A stretch of 64,000 bases of DNA from Nansenia antarctica (Eukaryota > Chordata > Actinopteri > Argentiniformes > Microstomatidae): assembly GCA_963989245.1 (NCBI GenBank), contig CAXDII010000112.1:1-64000 (forward strand), written 5' to 3'. The notes under the pieces are model-generated. The model was given only the letters and a program-made list of their open reading frames with translations, made no database searches and was not told where the DNA came from. The position numbers and the translations under genes are program-made. Position 1 is the stretch's first letter. Every line of letters starts with the position of its first letter. Positions 1-10,519 of the stretch are shown piece after piece.

Positions 1-3000
1 TTATAGTGGGGGGGGGGGGGTTACTCATGTGTTTATAGTGGGGGGGGGGGGGTTACTCATGTGTTTATAGTGGGGGGGGGGGGGGTTACTCATGTGTTTA
101 TAGTGGGGGGGGGGGGTTACTCATGTGTTTATAGTGGGGGGGGGGGTTACTCATGTGTTTATAGTGGGGGGGGGGGGGTTACTCATGTGTTTATAGTGGG
201 GGGGGGGGTTACTCATGTGTTTATAGTGGGGGGGGGGGGGTTACTCATGTGTTTATAGTGGGGGGGGGGGGTTACTCATGTGTTTATAGTGGGGGGGGGG
301 GGTTACTCATGTGTTTATAGTGGGGGGGGGGGGTTACTCATGTGTTTATAGTGGGGGGGGGGGGGGTTACTCATGTGTTTATAGTGGGGGGGGGGGGGGT
401 TACTCATGTGTTTATAGTGGGGGGGGGGGGGGTTACTCATGTGTTTATAGTGGGGGGGGGGGGGGTTACTCATGTGTTTATAGTGGGGGGGGGGGGGGTT
501 ACTCATGTGTTTATAGTGGGGGGGGGGGGTTACTCATGTGTTTATAGTGGGGGGGGGGGGGGGTTACTCATGTGTTTATAGTGGGGGGGGGGGGGGTTAC
601 TCATGTGTTTATAGTGGGGGGGGGGGGGGGTTACTCATGTGTTTATAGTGGGGGGGGGGGGGTTACTCATGTGTTTATAGTGGGGGGGGGGGGGGTTACT
701 CATGTGTTTATAGTGGGGGGGGGGGGTTACTCATGTGTTTATAGTGGGGGGGGGGGGGGGTTACTCATGTGTTTATAGTGGGGGGGGGGGGTTACTCATG
801 TGTTTATAGTGGGGGGGGGGGGGGGTTACTCATGTGTTTATAGTGGGGGGGGGGGGTTACTCATGTGTTTATAGTGGGGGGGGGGGGGGTTACTCATGTG
901 TTTATAGTGGGGGGGGGGGGGTTACTCATGTGTTTATAGTGGGGGGGGGGGGTTACTCATGTGTTTATAGTGGGGGGGGGGGGTTACTCATGTGTTTATA
1001 GTGGGGGGGGGGGGTTACTCATGTGTTTATAGTGGGGGGGGGGGTTACTCATGTGTTTATAGTGGGGGGGGGGGGGTTACTCATGTGTTTATAGTGGGGG
1101 GGGGGGGGTTACTCATGTGTTTATAGTGGGGGGGGGTTGGGGGGGGTTACTCATGTGTTTATAGTGGGGGGGGGGGGTTACTCATGTGTTTATAGTGGGG
1201 GGGGGGGTTACTCATGTGTTTATAGTGGGGGGGGGGGGGTTACTCATGTGTTTATAGTGGGGGGGGGGGGGTTACTCATGTGTTTATAGTGGGGGGGGGG
1301 GGTTACTCATGTGTTTATAGTGGGGGGGGGGGGTTACTCATGTGTTTATAGTGGGGGGGGGGGGGTTACTCATGTGTTTATAGTGGGGGGGGGGGGGGTT
1401 ACTCATGTGTTTATAGTGGGGGGGGGGGGTTACTCATGTGTTTATAGTGGGGGGGGGGGGGTTACTCATGTGTTTATAGTGGGGGGGGGGGGGTTACTCA
1501 TGTGTTTATAGTGGGGGGGGGGGGTTACTCATGTGTTTATAGTGGGGGGGGGGGGGTTACTCATGTGTTTATAGTGGGGGGGGGGGGTTACTCATGTGTT
1601 TATAGTGGGGGGGGGGGGGTTACTCATGTGTTTATAGTGGGGGGGGGGGGGTTACTCATGTGTTTATAGTGGGGGGGGGGGGTTACTCATGTGTTTATAG
1701 TGGGGGGGGGGGTTACTCATGTGTTTATAGTGGGGGGGGGGGTTACTCATGTGTTTATAGTGGGGGGGGGGGGTTACTCATGTGTTTATAGTGGGGGGGG
1801 GGGGGTTACTCATGTGTTTATAGTGGGGGGGGGGGGGTTACTCATGTGTTTATAGTGGGGGGGGGGGGTTACTCATGTGTTTATAGTGGGGGGGGGGGGG
1901 TTACTCATGTGTTTATAGTGGGGGGGGGGGGTTACTCATGTGTTTATAGTGGGGGGGGGGGGGTTACTCATGTGTTTATAGTGGGGGGGGGGGGGTTACT
2001 CATGTGTTTATAGTGGGGGGGGGGGGGTTACTCATGTGTTTATAGTGGGGGGGGGGGGTTACTCATGTGTTTATAGTGGGGGGGGGGGGGTTACTCATGT
2101 GTTTATAGTGGGGGGGGGGGGTTACTCATGTGTTTATAGTGGGGGGGGGGGGGTTACTCATGTGTTTATAGTGGGGGGGGGGGGTTACTCATGTGTTTAT
2201 AGTGGGGGGGGGGGGGGTTACTCATGTGTTTATAGTGGGGGGGGGGGGTTACTCATGTGTTTATAGTGGGGGGGGGGGGGTTACTCATGTGTTTATAGTG
2301 GGGGGGGGGGTTACTCATGTGTTTATAGTGGGGGGGGGGGGGTTACTCATGTGTTTATAGTGGGGGGGGGGGTTACTCATGTGTTTATAGTGGGGGGGGG
2401 GGGTTACTCATGTGTTTATAGTGGGGGGGGGGGTTACTCATGTGTTTATAGTGGGGGGGGGGGGGTTACTCATGTGTTTATAGTGGGGGGGGGGGTTACT
2501 CATGTGTTTATAGTGGGGGGGGGGGTTACTCATGTGTTTATAGTGGGGGGGGGGGGGTTACTCATGTGTTTATAGTGGGGGGGGGGGGTTACTCATGTGT
2601 TTATAGTGGGGGGGGGGGTTACTCATGTGTTTATAGTGGGGGGGGGGGGTTACTCATGTGTTTATAGTGGGGGGGGGGGGGTTACTCATGTGTTTATAGT
2701 GGGGGGGGGGGTTACTCATGTGTTTATAGTGGGGGGGGGGGGGTTACTCATGTGTTTATAGTGGGGGGGGGGGGGTTACTCATGTGTTTATAGTGGGGGG
2801 GGGGGGGTTACTCATGTGTTTATAGTGGGGGGGGGGGGTTACTCATGTGTTTATAGTGGGGGGGGGGGGGGTTACTCATGTGTTTATAGTGGGGGGGGGG
2901 GGGTTACTCATGTGTTTATAGTGGGGGGGGGGGGTTACTCATGTGTTTATAGTGGGGGGGGGGGGGGTTACTCATGTGTTTATAGTGGGGGGGGGGGGGT

Positions 3001-5851
3001 TACTCATGTGTTTATAGTGGGGGGGGGGGGTTACTCATGTGTTTATAGTGGGGGGGGGGGGGGGTTACTCATGTGTTTATAGTGGGGGGGGGGGGGTTAC
3101 TCATGTGTTTATAGTGGGGGGGGGGGTTACTCATGTGTTTATAGTGGGGGGGGGGGGGTTACTCATGTGTTTATAGTGGGGGGGGGGGGTTACTCATGTG
3201 TTTATAGTGGGGGGGGGGGGGTTACTCATGTGTTTATAGTGGGGGGGGGGGTTACTCATGTGTTTATAGTGGGGGGGGGGGGGGGGTTACTCATGTGTTT
3301 ATAGTGGGGGGGGGGGGTTACTCATGTGTTTATAGTGGGGGGGGGGGTTACTCATGTGTTTATAGTGGGGGGGGGGGGTTACTCATGTGTTTATAGTGGG
3401 GGGGGGGGGGTTACTCATGTGTTTATAGTGGGGGGGGGGGGGGTTACTCATGTGTTTATAGTGGGGGGGGGGGGGGGTTACTCATGTGTTTATAGTGGGG
3501 GGGGGGGTTACTCATGTGTTTATAGTGGGGGGGGGGGGGGTTACTCATGTGTTTATAGTGGGGGGGGGGGGTTACTCATGTGTTTATAGTGGGGGGGGGG
3601 GGTTACTCATGTGTTTATAGTGGGGGGGGGGTTACTCATGTGTTTATAGTGGGGGGGGGGGGGTTACTCATGTGTTTATAGTGGGGGGGGGGGGTTACTC
3701 ATGTGTTTATAGTGGGGGGGGGGGGGTTACTCATGTGTTTATAGTGGGGGGGGGGGTTACTCATGTGTTTATAGTGGGGGGGGGGGGGGTTACTCATGTG
3801 TTTATAGTGGGGGGGGGGGTTACTCATGTGTTTATAGTGGGGGGGGGGGGGGTTACTCATGTGTTTATAGTGGGGGGGGGGGTTACTCATGTGTTTATAG
3901 TGGGGGGGGGGGTTACTCATGTGTTTATAGTGGGGGGGGGGGGGGTTACTCATGTGTTTATAGTGGGGGGGGGGGTTACTCATGTGTTTATAGTGGGGGG
4001 GGGGGGGGTTACTCATGTGTTTATAGTGGGGGGGGGGGGGTTACTCATGTGTTTATAGTGGGGGGGGGGGGTTACTCATGTGTTTATAGTGGGGGGGGGG
4101 GGGTTACTCATGTGTTTATAGTGGGGGGGGGGGGGTTACTCATGTGTTTATAGTGGGGGGGGGGGGTTACTCATGTGTTTATAGTGGGGGGGGGGGGGGT
4201 TACTCATGTGTTTATAGTGGGGGGGGGGGGGTTACTCATGTGTTTATAGTGGGGGGGGGGGGTTACTCATGTGTTTATAGTGGGGGGGGGGGGGTTACTC
4301 ATGTGTTTATAGTGGGGGGGGGGGGGTTACTCATGTGTTTATAGTGGGGGGGGGGGTTACTCATGTGTTTATAGTGGGGGGGGGGGGGTTACTCATGTGT
4401 TTATAGTGGGGGGGGGGGGGTTACTCATGTGTTTATAGTGGGGGGGGGGGGTTACTCATGTGTTTATAGTGGGGGGGGGGGGTTACTCATGTGTTTATAG
4501 TGGGGGGGGGGGTTACTCATGTGTTTATAGTGGGGGGGGGGGGGTTACTCATGTGTTTATAGTGGGGGGGGGGGTTACTCATGTGTTTATAGTGGGGGGG
4601 GGGGGGTTACTCATGTGTTTATAGTGGGGGGGGGGGGGGTTACTCATGTGTTTATAGTGGGGGGGGGGGGTTACTCATGTGTTTATAGTGGGGGGGGGGG
4701 GGTTACTCATGTGTTTATAGTGGGGGGGGGGGGTTACTCATGTGTTTATAGTGGGGGGGGGGGTTACTCATGTGTTTATAGTGGGGGGGGGGGGTTACTC
4801 ATGTGTTTATAGTGGGGGGGGGGGTTACTCATGTGTTTATAGTGGGGGGGGGGGGGTTACTCATGTGTTTATAGTGGGGGGGGGGGGTTACTCATGTGTT
4901 TATAGTGGGGGGGGGGGTTACTCATGTGTTTATAGTGGGGGGGGGGGGTTACTCATGTGTTTTATAGTGGGGGGGGGGGTTACTCATGTGTTTATAGTGG
5001 GGGGGGGGGGTTACTCATGTGTTTATAGTGGGGGGGGGGGTTACTCATGTGTTTATAGTGGGGGGGGGGGGGTTACTCATGTGTTTATAGTGGGGGGGGG
5101 GGGGTTACTCATGTGTTTATAGTGGGGGGGGGGGGGTTACTCATGTGTTTATAGTGGGGGGGGGGGGGTTACTCATGTGTTTATAGTGGGGGGGGGGTTA
5201 CTCATGTGTTTATAGTGGGGGGGGGGTTACTCATGTGTTTATAGTGGGGGGGGGGGTTACTCATGTGTTTATAGTGGGGGGGGGGGGGGTTACTCATGTG
5301 TTTATAGTGGGGGGGGGGGGGGTTACTCATGTGTTTATAGTGGGGGGGGGGGGGGGTTACTCATGTGTTTATAGTGGGGGGGGGGGGGTTACTCATGTGT
5401 TTATAGTGGGGGGGGGGGTTACTCATGTGTTTATAGTGGGGGGGGGGGTTACTCATGTGTTTATAGTGGGGGGGGGGGGGGTTACTCATGTGTTTATAGT
5501 GGGGGGGGGGGGGGTTACTCATGTGTTTATAGTGGGGGGGGGGGGGGTTACTCATGTGTTTATAGTGGGGGGGGGGGGTTACTCATGTGTTTATAGTGGG
5601 GGGGGGGGTTACTCATGTGTTTATAGTGGGGGGGGGGGTTACTCATGTGTTTATAGTGGGGGGGGGGGTTACTCATGTGTTTATAGTGGGGGGGGGGTTA
5701 CTCATGTGTTTATAGTGGGGGGGGGGGGGTTACTCATGTGTTTATAGTGGGGGGGGGGTTACTCATGTGTTTATAGTGGGGGGGGGGGTTACTCATGTGT
5801 TTATAGTGGGGGGGGGGGTTACTCATGTGTTTATAGTGGGGGGGGGTTACT
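1..5851. repeat. G-run minisatellite, about 190 units of ~31 bp
   Basis: Head-to-tail array. Each unit is a constant 19-base core (TTACTCATGTGTTTATAGT) followed by a G homopolymer that varies from about 8 to 16. The core is almost invariant; visible exceptions are a TT interrupting one G run near 1138 and an extra T in one core near 4956. Unit number is estimated from array length over mean unit length. The array begins at or before base 1 and ends abruptly near 5851, about 140 bp upstream of an nsmce1-like exon, so it probably lies in that gene's intron. Apparent reading frames are artefacts of the repeat. Runs of this length are potential G-quadruplex sequence and are error-prone in assembly. 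Confidence 0.97.
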
Positions 5852-5989
5852 TCACTTTAGAATGTATCTTCATCAATTCCCCAAAGCCAAATACAAATGT
5901 GAAACTTAATAATGTTCAATGGAATTAACTTGATTGGCAAATAATTTGGCTCCGTTCTTCATTGTGATGATTTGGTCTTTTTCCCTCAG

Positions 5990-6115
5990 TGCCAAATGTG
6001 TGAGAGCCCTACATGTGGCATCAAAATGCACACCCTGTGTGTTGCCAGATATTTCAAAGGAAGGACTGATCCACGATGCCCTGCTTGTGAGGACTTTGGC
6101 CACATGAGATTCCAG
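5990..6115 (+). CDS. nsmce1: nsmce1 RING-like exon (SMC5/6 complex subunit), partial gene
   Basis: Phase-0 exon of 42 codons between a pyrimidine-rich acceptor (AG at 5988-5989) and a GT donor at 6116. The peptide has a Cys/His zinc-binding pattern: CQMC, then CGIKMHTLCVARYF, then DPRCPACEDFG. This matches the atypical RING (zf-RING-like) at the C-terminus of NSMCE1, a subunit with ubiquitin-ligase activity in the nuclear SMC5/6 DNA-repair complex. Upstream exons are not in the window; the G-run minisatellite occupies the upstream intron. The tail-to-tail neighbour is kdm8, which agrees with vertebrate gene order. Another RING-like protein is possible, but motif spacing and synteny favour nsmce1. 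Confidence 0.72.
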
Positions 6116-6223
6116 GTAAAACCGTTCTATAATCTCTATCATGTCTCCCTGTTAGTTGAATTACTTATGCCACGTGGTATCACTAAACGTTATTAAGTAA
6201 AAATGTGCGTCTCTTCATTTCAG

Positions 6224-6312
6224 AAGTGAATCGGCCTCAATCACTGTCCCCTCAGAGCCAGTCAACATCATCATCAACATCAACCCATCCCCGTAGATCA
6301 AGGAGAACCTAA
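6224..6312 (+). CDS. nsmce1: putative terminal exon downstream of the nsmce1 RING exon
   Basis: Follows a TTTCAG acceptor at 6218-6223. If spliced in phase 0 from the exon ending at 6115, translation stops after one codon (AAG TGA). In the frame offset by two bases it stays open for 28 codons, rich in Ser/Thr/Arg, and ends at TAA 6310-6312. Either the tail is very short, or an indel or different splice site shifted the frame. The basic serine-rich tail resembles the low-complexity C-terminus expected after the RING, but I cannot choose between the options from sequence alone. Confidence 0.4.
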
Positions 6313-7387
6313 ATAGTAAATTATTTCAATACTGATATATCCCTGGTTTGAATTTTGAATCATATCATCTTTTGTCCTCTAGTTTTCTTTCCCCCACTCA
6401 TTCCAATATATTTTATAACGATTTGTATTAAAGTTTATGAATTAAGGGGGTTAGTTTTAACTGTTTATCGGGAGCTCGAAATTAAGCAGCCATCTTGCAA
6501 GTTTCGCCACCGGAAGTCCCTGATTTCATTCTTATGTAGATCAGACCGTGCAGTTCAGTGTTGAGTTATGCTTTAATGGAATGTAGCCTCAACTCAAAGT
6601 TTCTACTTGCATGTTTCTGTCCTTGAATCTGGTAGATTTAAGATGTTTAATTGTTTAAATAAAATGTTGCCACTTGTTATAATTAGATTGACTTTGGCAG
6701 TGAGAAAAAGTGTAATTGTTAGTGGATTATCTTAATTTTAGTTTAAGTTTGTTTCTTGGGGTGTAATTCTGTGAAATGTGAAAACCACTTCATTATTTAA
6801 CGCTTGTTTTAAATGGAAAGCTGTGTTTACATAATTTGTACCTGTGGTTCATTAGGTTGTTACATTTAAAAAGTCTTGCCCTATTTGAATAAATTATGGA
6901 AATGACTCCTCATCTCTGAAAGTATCTGCAGGAATAATTTGGGAACACATAATCAAATATGCTAATTTCAAAACGCACTTCCTATCAAATTAAATGGGTA
7001 ACAACTCTCCATAATGTATATGCAGGAGGAAATCAGCATACACTTTTAACTCCTCATTCACTTATGTGTTTCTGATGAGTGCAAACACAAACCATGCAGG
7101 TAGCTTTATACTTAATATGGGGGTTTTACCTTCACATTCAAGTGTTGACAGATTGAGAACTTGCTTTACTAATGTTGGCCTTCCCGTTGCATGTATTCAG
7201 ATGGGATAATTTTAATGATGTAAAACAGCAATTGAGAGAGGCTATTTTCCTCCTCTTATGTTGAGTTGAGTAGGTTTCCCATGATTATTAAATGTGAATT
7301 ACCCTTGAATGTAGGAGCTATGAACTATCGTGCCATAAAGGGTTCAGATGTCAAAACAAGTCTCTGTTATATACAGTATATACAGTA
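6313..7387. other. nsmce1 3' UTR and intergenic, AT-rich
   Basis: No coding signal seen. AATAAA-type polyadenylation signals occur at about 6658 and 6888, in the orientation expected for the 3' end of the plus-strand gene ending near 6312. A short TATACAG repeat at 7372-7390 leads into the Tc1 remnant. Confidence 0.5.
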
Positions 7388-8340
7388 TACAGTGCCCTCC
7401 ATAAGAATTGGAAAGAGGAAGCATTTTGTCTTTATTTAGTTCTATACTCCCAACAGGTGAAATCAAACAATAACTATGGGGCCAAAGTAAAGACTCAGCT
7501 TTAATTCAATGTTGTTTTTTTCAGGTTGGATTCACCATTGTTTTAACATACCCCCCCCCCCCCCCCCATTTCAGGGCTCTTAAAGTATTGGAAATATAAT
7601 GTATTATAAACATCATATAATGTCCAAATTAGGTATGAATGTTTGGTTGACAATGGCAATTCAATATTAAAATTCAGTCTGCGACCCAACGACCCCACCA
7701 GGGGGTTTTAGAACTTTTTGCCTAAAATCTTATCAAGAAATTAAATGCATGTTCAATGGGATTTAAATCTGAAGATTGACTTGGCCAGTCAAGAACGCTT
7801 TTTGTGGCAGCTATACATTCCCAAACCATAGCACTCCCTCCACCATCACAGATGAGGTGGTATGCTGTACATCTTGGGCAGATCCTTTTTTCTCTCCAAA
7901 CTTTCCACTTGCAATCACTCTGGTACATGATAATACTCATCTGTCCACAAGACCGTTTTCCAGACCTCTGCAGTCTTTCAGGCACTTTTTTTTTTTTGCA
8001 AACTAACCTCATCCTTTTTGAAGATAGCTAGTGGTTTTGCACCTTGCAGTGAAGCCTCTAGCTCGGCTCGTGACGTATTCTGCGGATGGTAGTCCACTTC
8101 ACTTGTGTTTTTCTTTTCTTAATTATGGTGATATTATCTTACTGAGCTCACCAGTGCTTTCTGTTTTTTTTTATGATGTTACAAACTTGATTTTGGTAAG
8201 TCTACGGTTTTGGTTAGTTTCTAATAGATTTCAGCCTCATAATGGTTTCAATGACTTTCATTGACACCACTTTGCTCCTCATGTTGACAGACACCAATAG
8301 CAGACTCCAAACGCAAGAAGTGTGATATTACGAATGCTAT
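7388..8340 (-). mobile_element. decayed Tc1/mariner-family DNA transposon
   Basis: The left end carries ACAGTGCCCTCCATAAGAAT, typical of fish Tc1-like element termini. The minus strand between 8012 and 7720 preserves transposase pieces: SIIMYQSD, a GGGSAMVWECIAA stretch, and DWPSQSSDLNPIEH, the block around the second catalytic Asp of the DDE domain. Frameshifts and stops separate these pieces and a poly-C tract lies at about 7550, so it is inactive. The plus strand to about 8340 continues to resemble the N-terminal half of the same family, but the right terminus was not located. Confidence 0.8.
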
Positions 8341-8578
8341 TTGGTGAGTGAAACCCAGAGGGCATGAAAAATAATCAATTAATGAACAGGCATAATCAAT
8401 ATATTTTTTATTTTTTACTTATTACATTTCCCCACATCTGGACAAGAGAAACATACTAGAATAGTACAATCAGCAAGACCACTGCAGAAATAGCCAACAG
8501 AAAATGGTCATGAAGAACATCGCAATGTTTTTTTTGTTTTTTTTACCCAAATGCCATTTTGTTTTGTTCTGCTCTAGA

Positions 8579-8753
8579 TCATGACCACCAGAAGCTCACG
8601 GAGAAGCTGATCTCCAAAGAACGCACATAATGCCAGTGCTTCACTGGGATGAACAGGACATCCCCAGGCCACAGCACACATTCTAGGTAAGGAGCATTTA
8701 CAAACTCTGGGAACCGCACTACATCTGGACTCTCTACCTCCACCTGAAGAAAG
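8579..8753 (-). CDS. kdm8: kdm8 (jmjd5) last coding exon, JmjC domain end
   Basis: Minus-strand exon starting after a TTTCTTCAG acceptor (AG at 8755-8754) and ending at TGA 8581-8579. The peptide starts VEVESPDVVRFPEF, includes GDVLFIPVKHWHYVRS and ends in the characteristic FSVSFWWS. This is the C-terminus of KDM8/JMJD5, a Fe(II)/2-oxoglutarate-dependent JmjC hydroxylase. The His in WHYVRS matches the second iron-binding His of the HxD...H triad, so the metal site contributed by this exon is intact. It joins in phase 0 to the exon at 8939-9022. Confidence 0.93.
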
Positions 8754-8938
8754 CATATACTGTAAATGACATATTTCAGGCCTCTTCCCTGTTCAGAACA
8801 AATCCCTAACATGTACCAGAGAGCTAACATGTTAGGGATTAGAACTGGTAGAATGCATAACTAGACTTGAAGACCTAGACTTTGGAGACCTTTATACATA
8901 GGGAGTAAGGACATGGAAAAAAGGAACTTAATTCTTAC

Positions 8939-9022
8939 CTGACTGGTGTTGTGTAGGAGCTGTGATTGGTGAGGGTAGAGTTTCTCAGTGTCCTCTGGGG
9001 AGTACAGACGTATGTACTTTTT
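8939..9022 (-). CDS. kdm8: kdm8 penultimate exon, truncated at a LINE boundary
   Basis: Minus-strand exon encoding KKYIRLYSPEDTEKLYPHQ followed by SQLLHNTSQ, with a consensus donor CAG|GTAAG (GT at 8938-8937). It splices in phase 0 to the last exon. Its upstream end coincides with a plus-strand LINE tail starting near 9018; the only visible acceptor-like CTAG (9027-9024) lies in LINE sequence. No further kdm8 exons appear upstream; histone H3 sequence follows instead. So either the gene is broken here, or the LINE supplies the splice acceptor of a much larger intron. Confidence 0.88.
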
Positions 9023-9107
9023 CCTAGCACCAGGGGAGCCCCCCCTCCTGAATTTCGTTGTATGGTACCTGTACTGTATTAATGACAATAAAGACCATTC
9101 ATTCATT
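9018..9107 (+). mobile_element. 3' end of a LINE/SINE family (ATTC-tailed)
   Basis: Matches the 3' tail seen again at 25945-26040, 55895-56010 (minus) and 57640-57745. All share CACCAGGGGAGCC, AATTTCGTTGT, GGTACCTGTACTGTA, AATGACAATAAAGACC and a terminal (ATTC)n. It begins within the kdm8 exon boundary and ends exactly where histone H3 homology starts. The flanks share no target-site duplication, so this is a rearranged junction and not a simple insertion. Confidence 0.85.
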
Positions 9108-9461
9108 CAGCTCGACACCAAGGCTGCCCGTAAAAGTGCCCCGGCGACCGGCGGCGTGAATAAGCCTCACCGCTACAGGCCCGGCACCGTGGCTCTGAGG
9201 GAGATCCGTCGTTACCAGAAGTCCACCGAGCTGCTAATCCGCAAGCTGCCCTTCCAGCGCCTGGTGAGAGAAATCGCCCAGGATTTCAAGACCGACCTGC
9301 GCTTCCAGAGCTCTGCTGTGATGGCCCTGCAGGAGGCCAGCGAGGCCTACCTGGTTGGTCTGTTCGAGGACACCAACCTGTGCGCCATCCACGCCAAGAG
9401 GGTCACCATCATGCCCAAAGACATCCAGCTGGCTCGCCGTATCCGTGGAGAGCGCGCCTAA
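9108..9461 (+). pseudogene. H3: histone H3 (H3.2-type) lacking codons 1-18
   Basis: 118 codons including TAA, colinear with H3 residues 19-135 and without indels. Isotype positions read Ala31, SAVM at 87-90, Ser96 and Cys110, matching replication-dependent H3.2. The initiator and the first 18 residues of the modified tail are absent; a LINE tail ends at 9107. Two substitutions fall in the remaining tail: Ala21 to Asp and Lys36 to Asn. The histone fold is otherwise unaltered and a correct histone stem-loop follows. An open frame runs upstream through the LINE tail to an ATG at 8988, giving a hypothetical 157-residue chimera; no promoter evidence supports its expression. Most likely a truncated relic of a histone-cluster gene. 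Confidence 0.9.
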
Positions 9462-9496
9462 GATGACCACCCTGATCTAAAGTTAAATCCACCAAC

Positions 9497-9512
9497 GGCT
9501 CTTTTAAGAGCC
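9497..9512 (+). terminator. replication-dependent histone mRNA 3' stem-loop
   Basis: GGCTCTTTTAAGAGCC forms the canonical 6-bp stem with a 4-base loop. It lies 35 bases after the H3 stop, preceded by CCAA and followed by ACC. It is the binding site for SLBP, which directs non-polyadenylated histone mRNA 3' processing. Its presence shows that the adjacent H3 derives from genomic histone DNA and not from a polyadenylated retrocopy. Confidence 0.95.
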
Positions 9513-10109
9513 ACCTCAATATTTCTCTCAGAGGCGAGTTTCCATTTATTAGTCCACGAGTCTTAATTATAGGATTTAAATGAGTTGCGTTCAGGGACGC
9601 TGCCCAGTAACCGAAATACATGTAGTCTAAGTCCCGATAGCAAAAGGCCTTAATATGGGTTAATTCAATATACAGTTGTAACAATGATAACTGACCGTCG
9701 CTACCTATTGACATAAATGTAGGCCAATTCACCATATCATAAAACGCTTTAATGTGGGTGAACTCGTTTAGATGGCGTAACACGACTTATGTCAATAATA
9801 CAAATTAAACAAACAATAATAACAACTTACATTTATAACAAGGGCGATTCAGTGTATTCCGGAGATCACGGAAATTAAGGCAAGTTGTATGATTTACTAA
9901 AACTTCGGAGAACATCTCCTGGTCAAAATGCGGTACTGCTGCTGCGTTCTTGCTCTATGGCACTTGGATCACCTGATGTACTTTTTTACACGCTGTAGAT
10001 TCTAGTGCCGTTCCAAACTCAAGTTAAATGTCAAGTACATACTGAGAACTTATGAGGTAGGATTGACAAACTTAATGGTGACCAGCATACTTTCACAAAC
10101 TATGGTATA
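9513..10109. other. no gene recognised
   Basis: AT-rich unique-looking sequence. Two segments, near 9645 and 9745, resemble each other loosely (both around CTTTAAT/CTTAATATGGGT followed by TGAACTC/TTAATTC), suggesting an old local duplication. No exon or known repeat was recognised. Confidence 0.4.
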
Positions 10110-10344
10110 CATGGTAAATTGACTTTTATAGCGTCTAATTCCAAAGCGCTTTACAATGGCCTCTCATTCACCCATTCACATAGCAATGGCGGCAAGCTAC
10201 CATGCAAGGCGCCGGCCCGCTCATTGGGAGCAATTTGGGGTTCAGTGTCTTGCCTATGGACACCTCGACATGTGGCCAGCCGAGGTTCGAACCGCAAATC
10301 TTGTGATCATTAGACGCTGGCTCTCCCTCCTGAGCCACAGCCTA
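10110..10344 (-). mobile_element. tRNA-derived SINE
   Basis: On the minus strand the head reads GTGGCTCAGGAGGGAGAGCC, containing an RNA polymerase III A box (TGGCTCAGGAGG, 10338-10327). A B box GGTTCGAACC lies at 10284-10293, at tRNA-like spacing. The body continues through a segment (ATGTCGAGGTGTCC, GACACTGAACCCCAA) common to fish SINE/LINE tails and ends near the GCGCTTT motif at 10145-10150. It is a tRNA-like promoter with a dispersed-repeat body, not a functional tRNA gene. Confidence 0.8.
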
Positions 10345-10519
10345 CCCCTATATGGTCTGTGTACACATTTAAGTGACGATCATTTTTAAATTAGGTGTTT
10401 TAAGAACTATAGGATATATAGACAGGGGTGGGATGGAGACCTCATACAGTATTTCTCTTTATTTTGTTTTTACTCAAAGTATCTTTGTGAGTTTGCATGG
10501 GTTTGTCTATGTCTATGAC

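Noticed and set aside
61..5747. Many reading frames of GGGG/VTHVFIV and PPPP/HYKHMSN type
   Set aside because: They are translations of the G-run minisatellite on both strands, change frame with G number, and have no start context or independent conservation.
8988..9461. 157-residue fusion protein as a real gene
   Set aside because: The first 40 codons are antisense kdm8 and LINE tail; only the H3 part has homology, and no promoter is visible.
10284..10344. tRNA gene
   Set aside because: A and B boxes are present but no cloverleaf acceptor stem closes, and the sequence continues into a SINE body.
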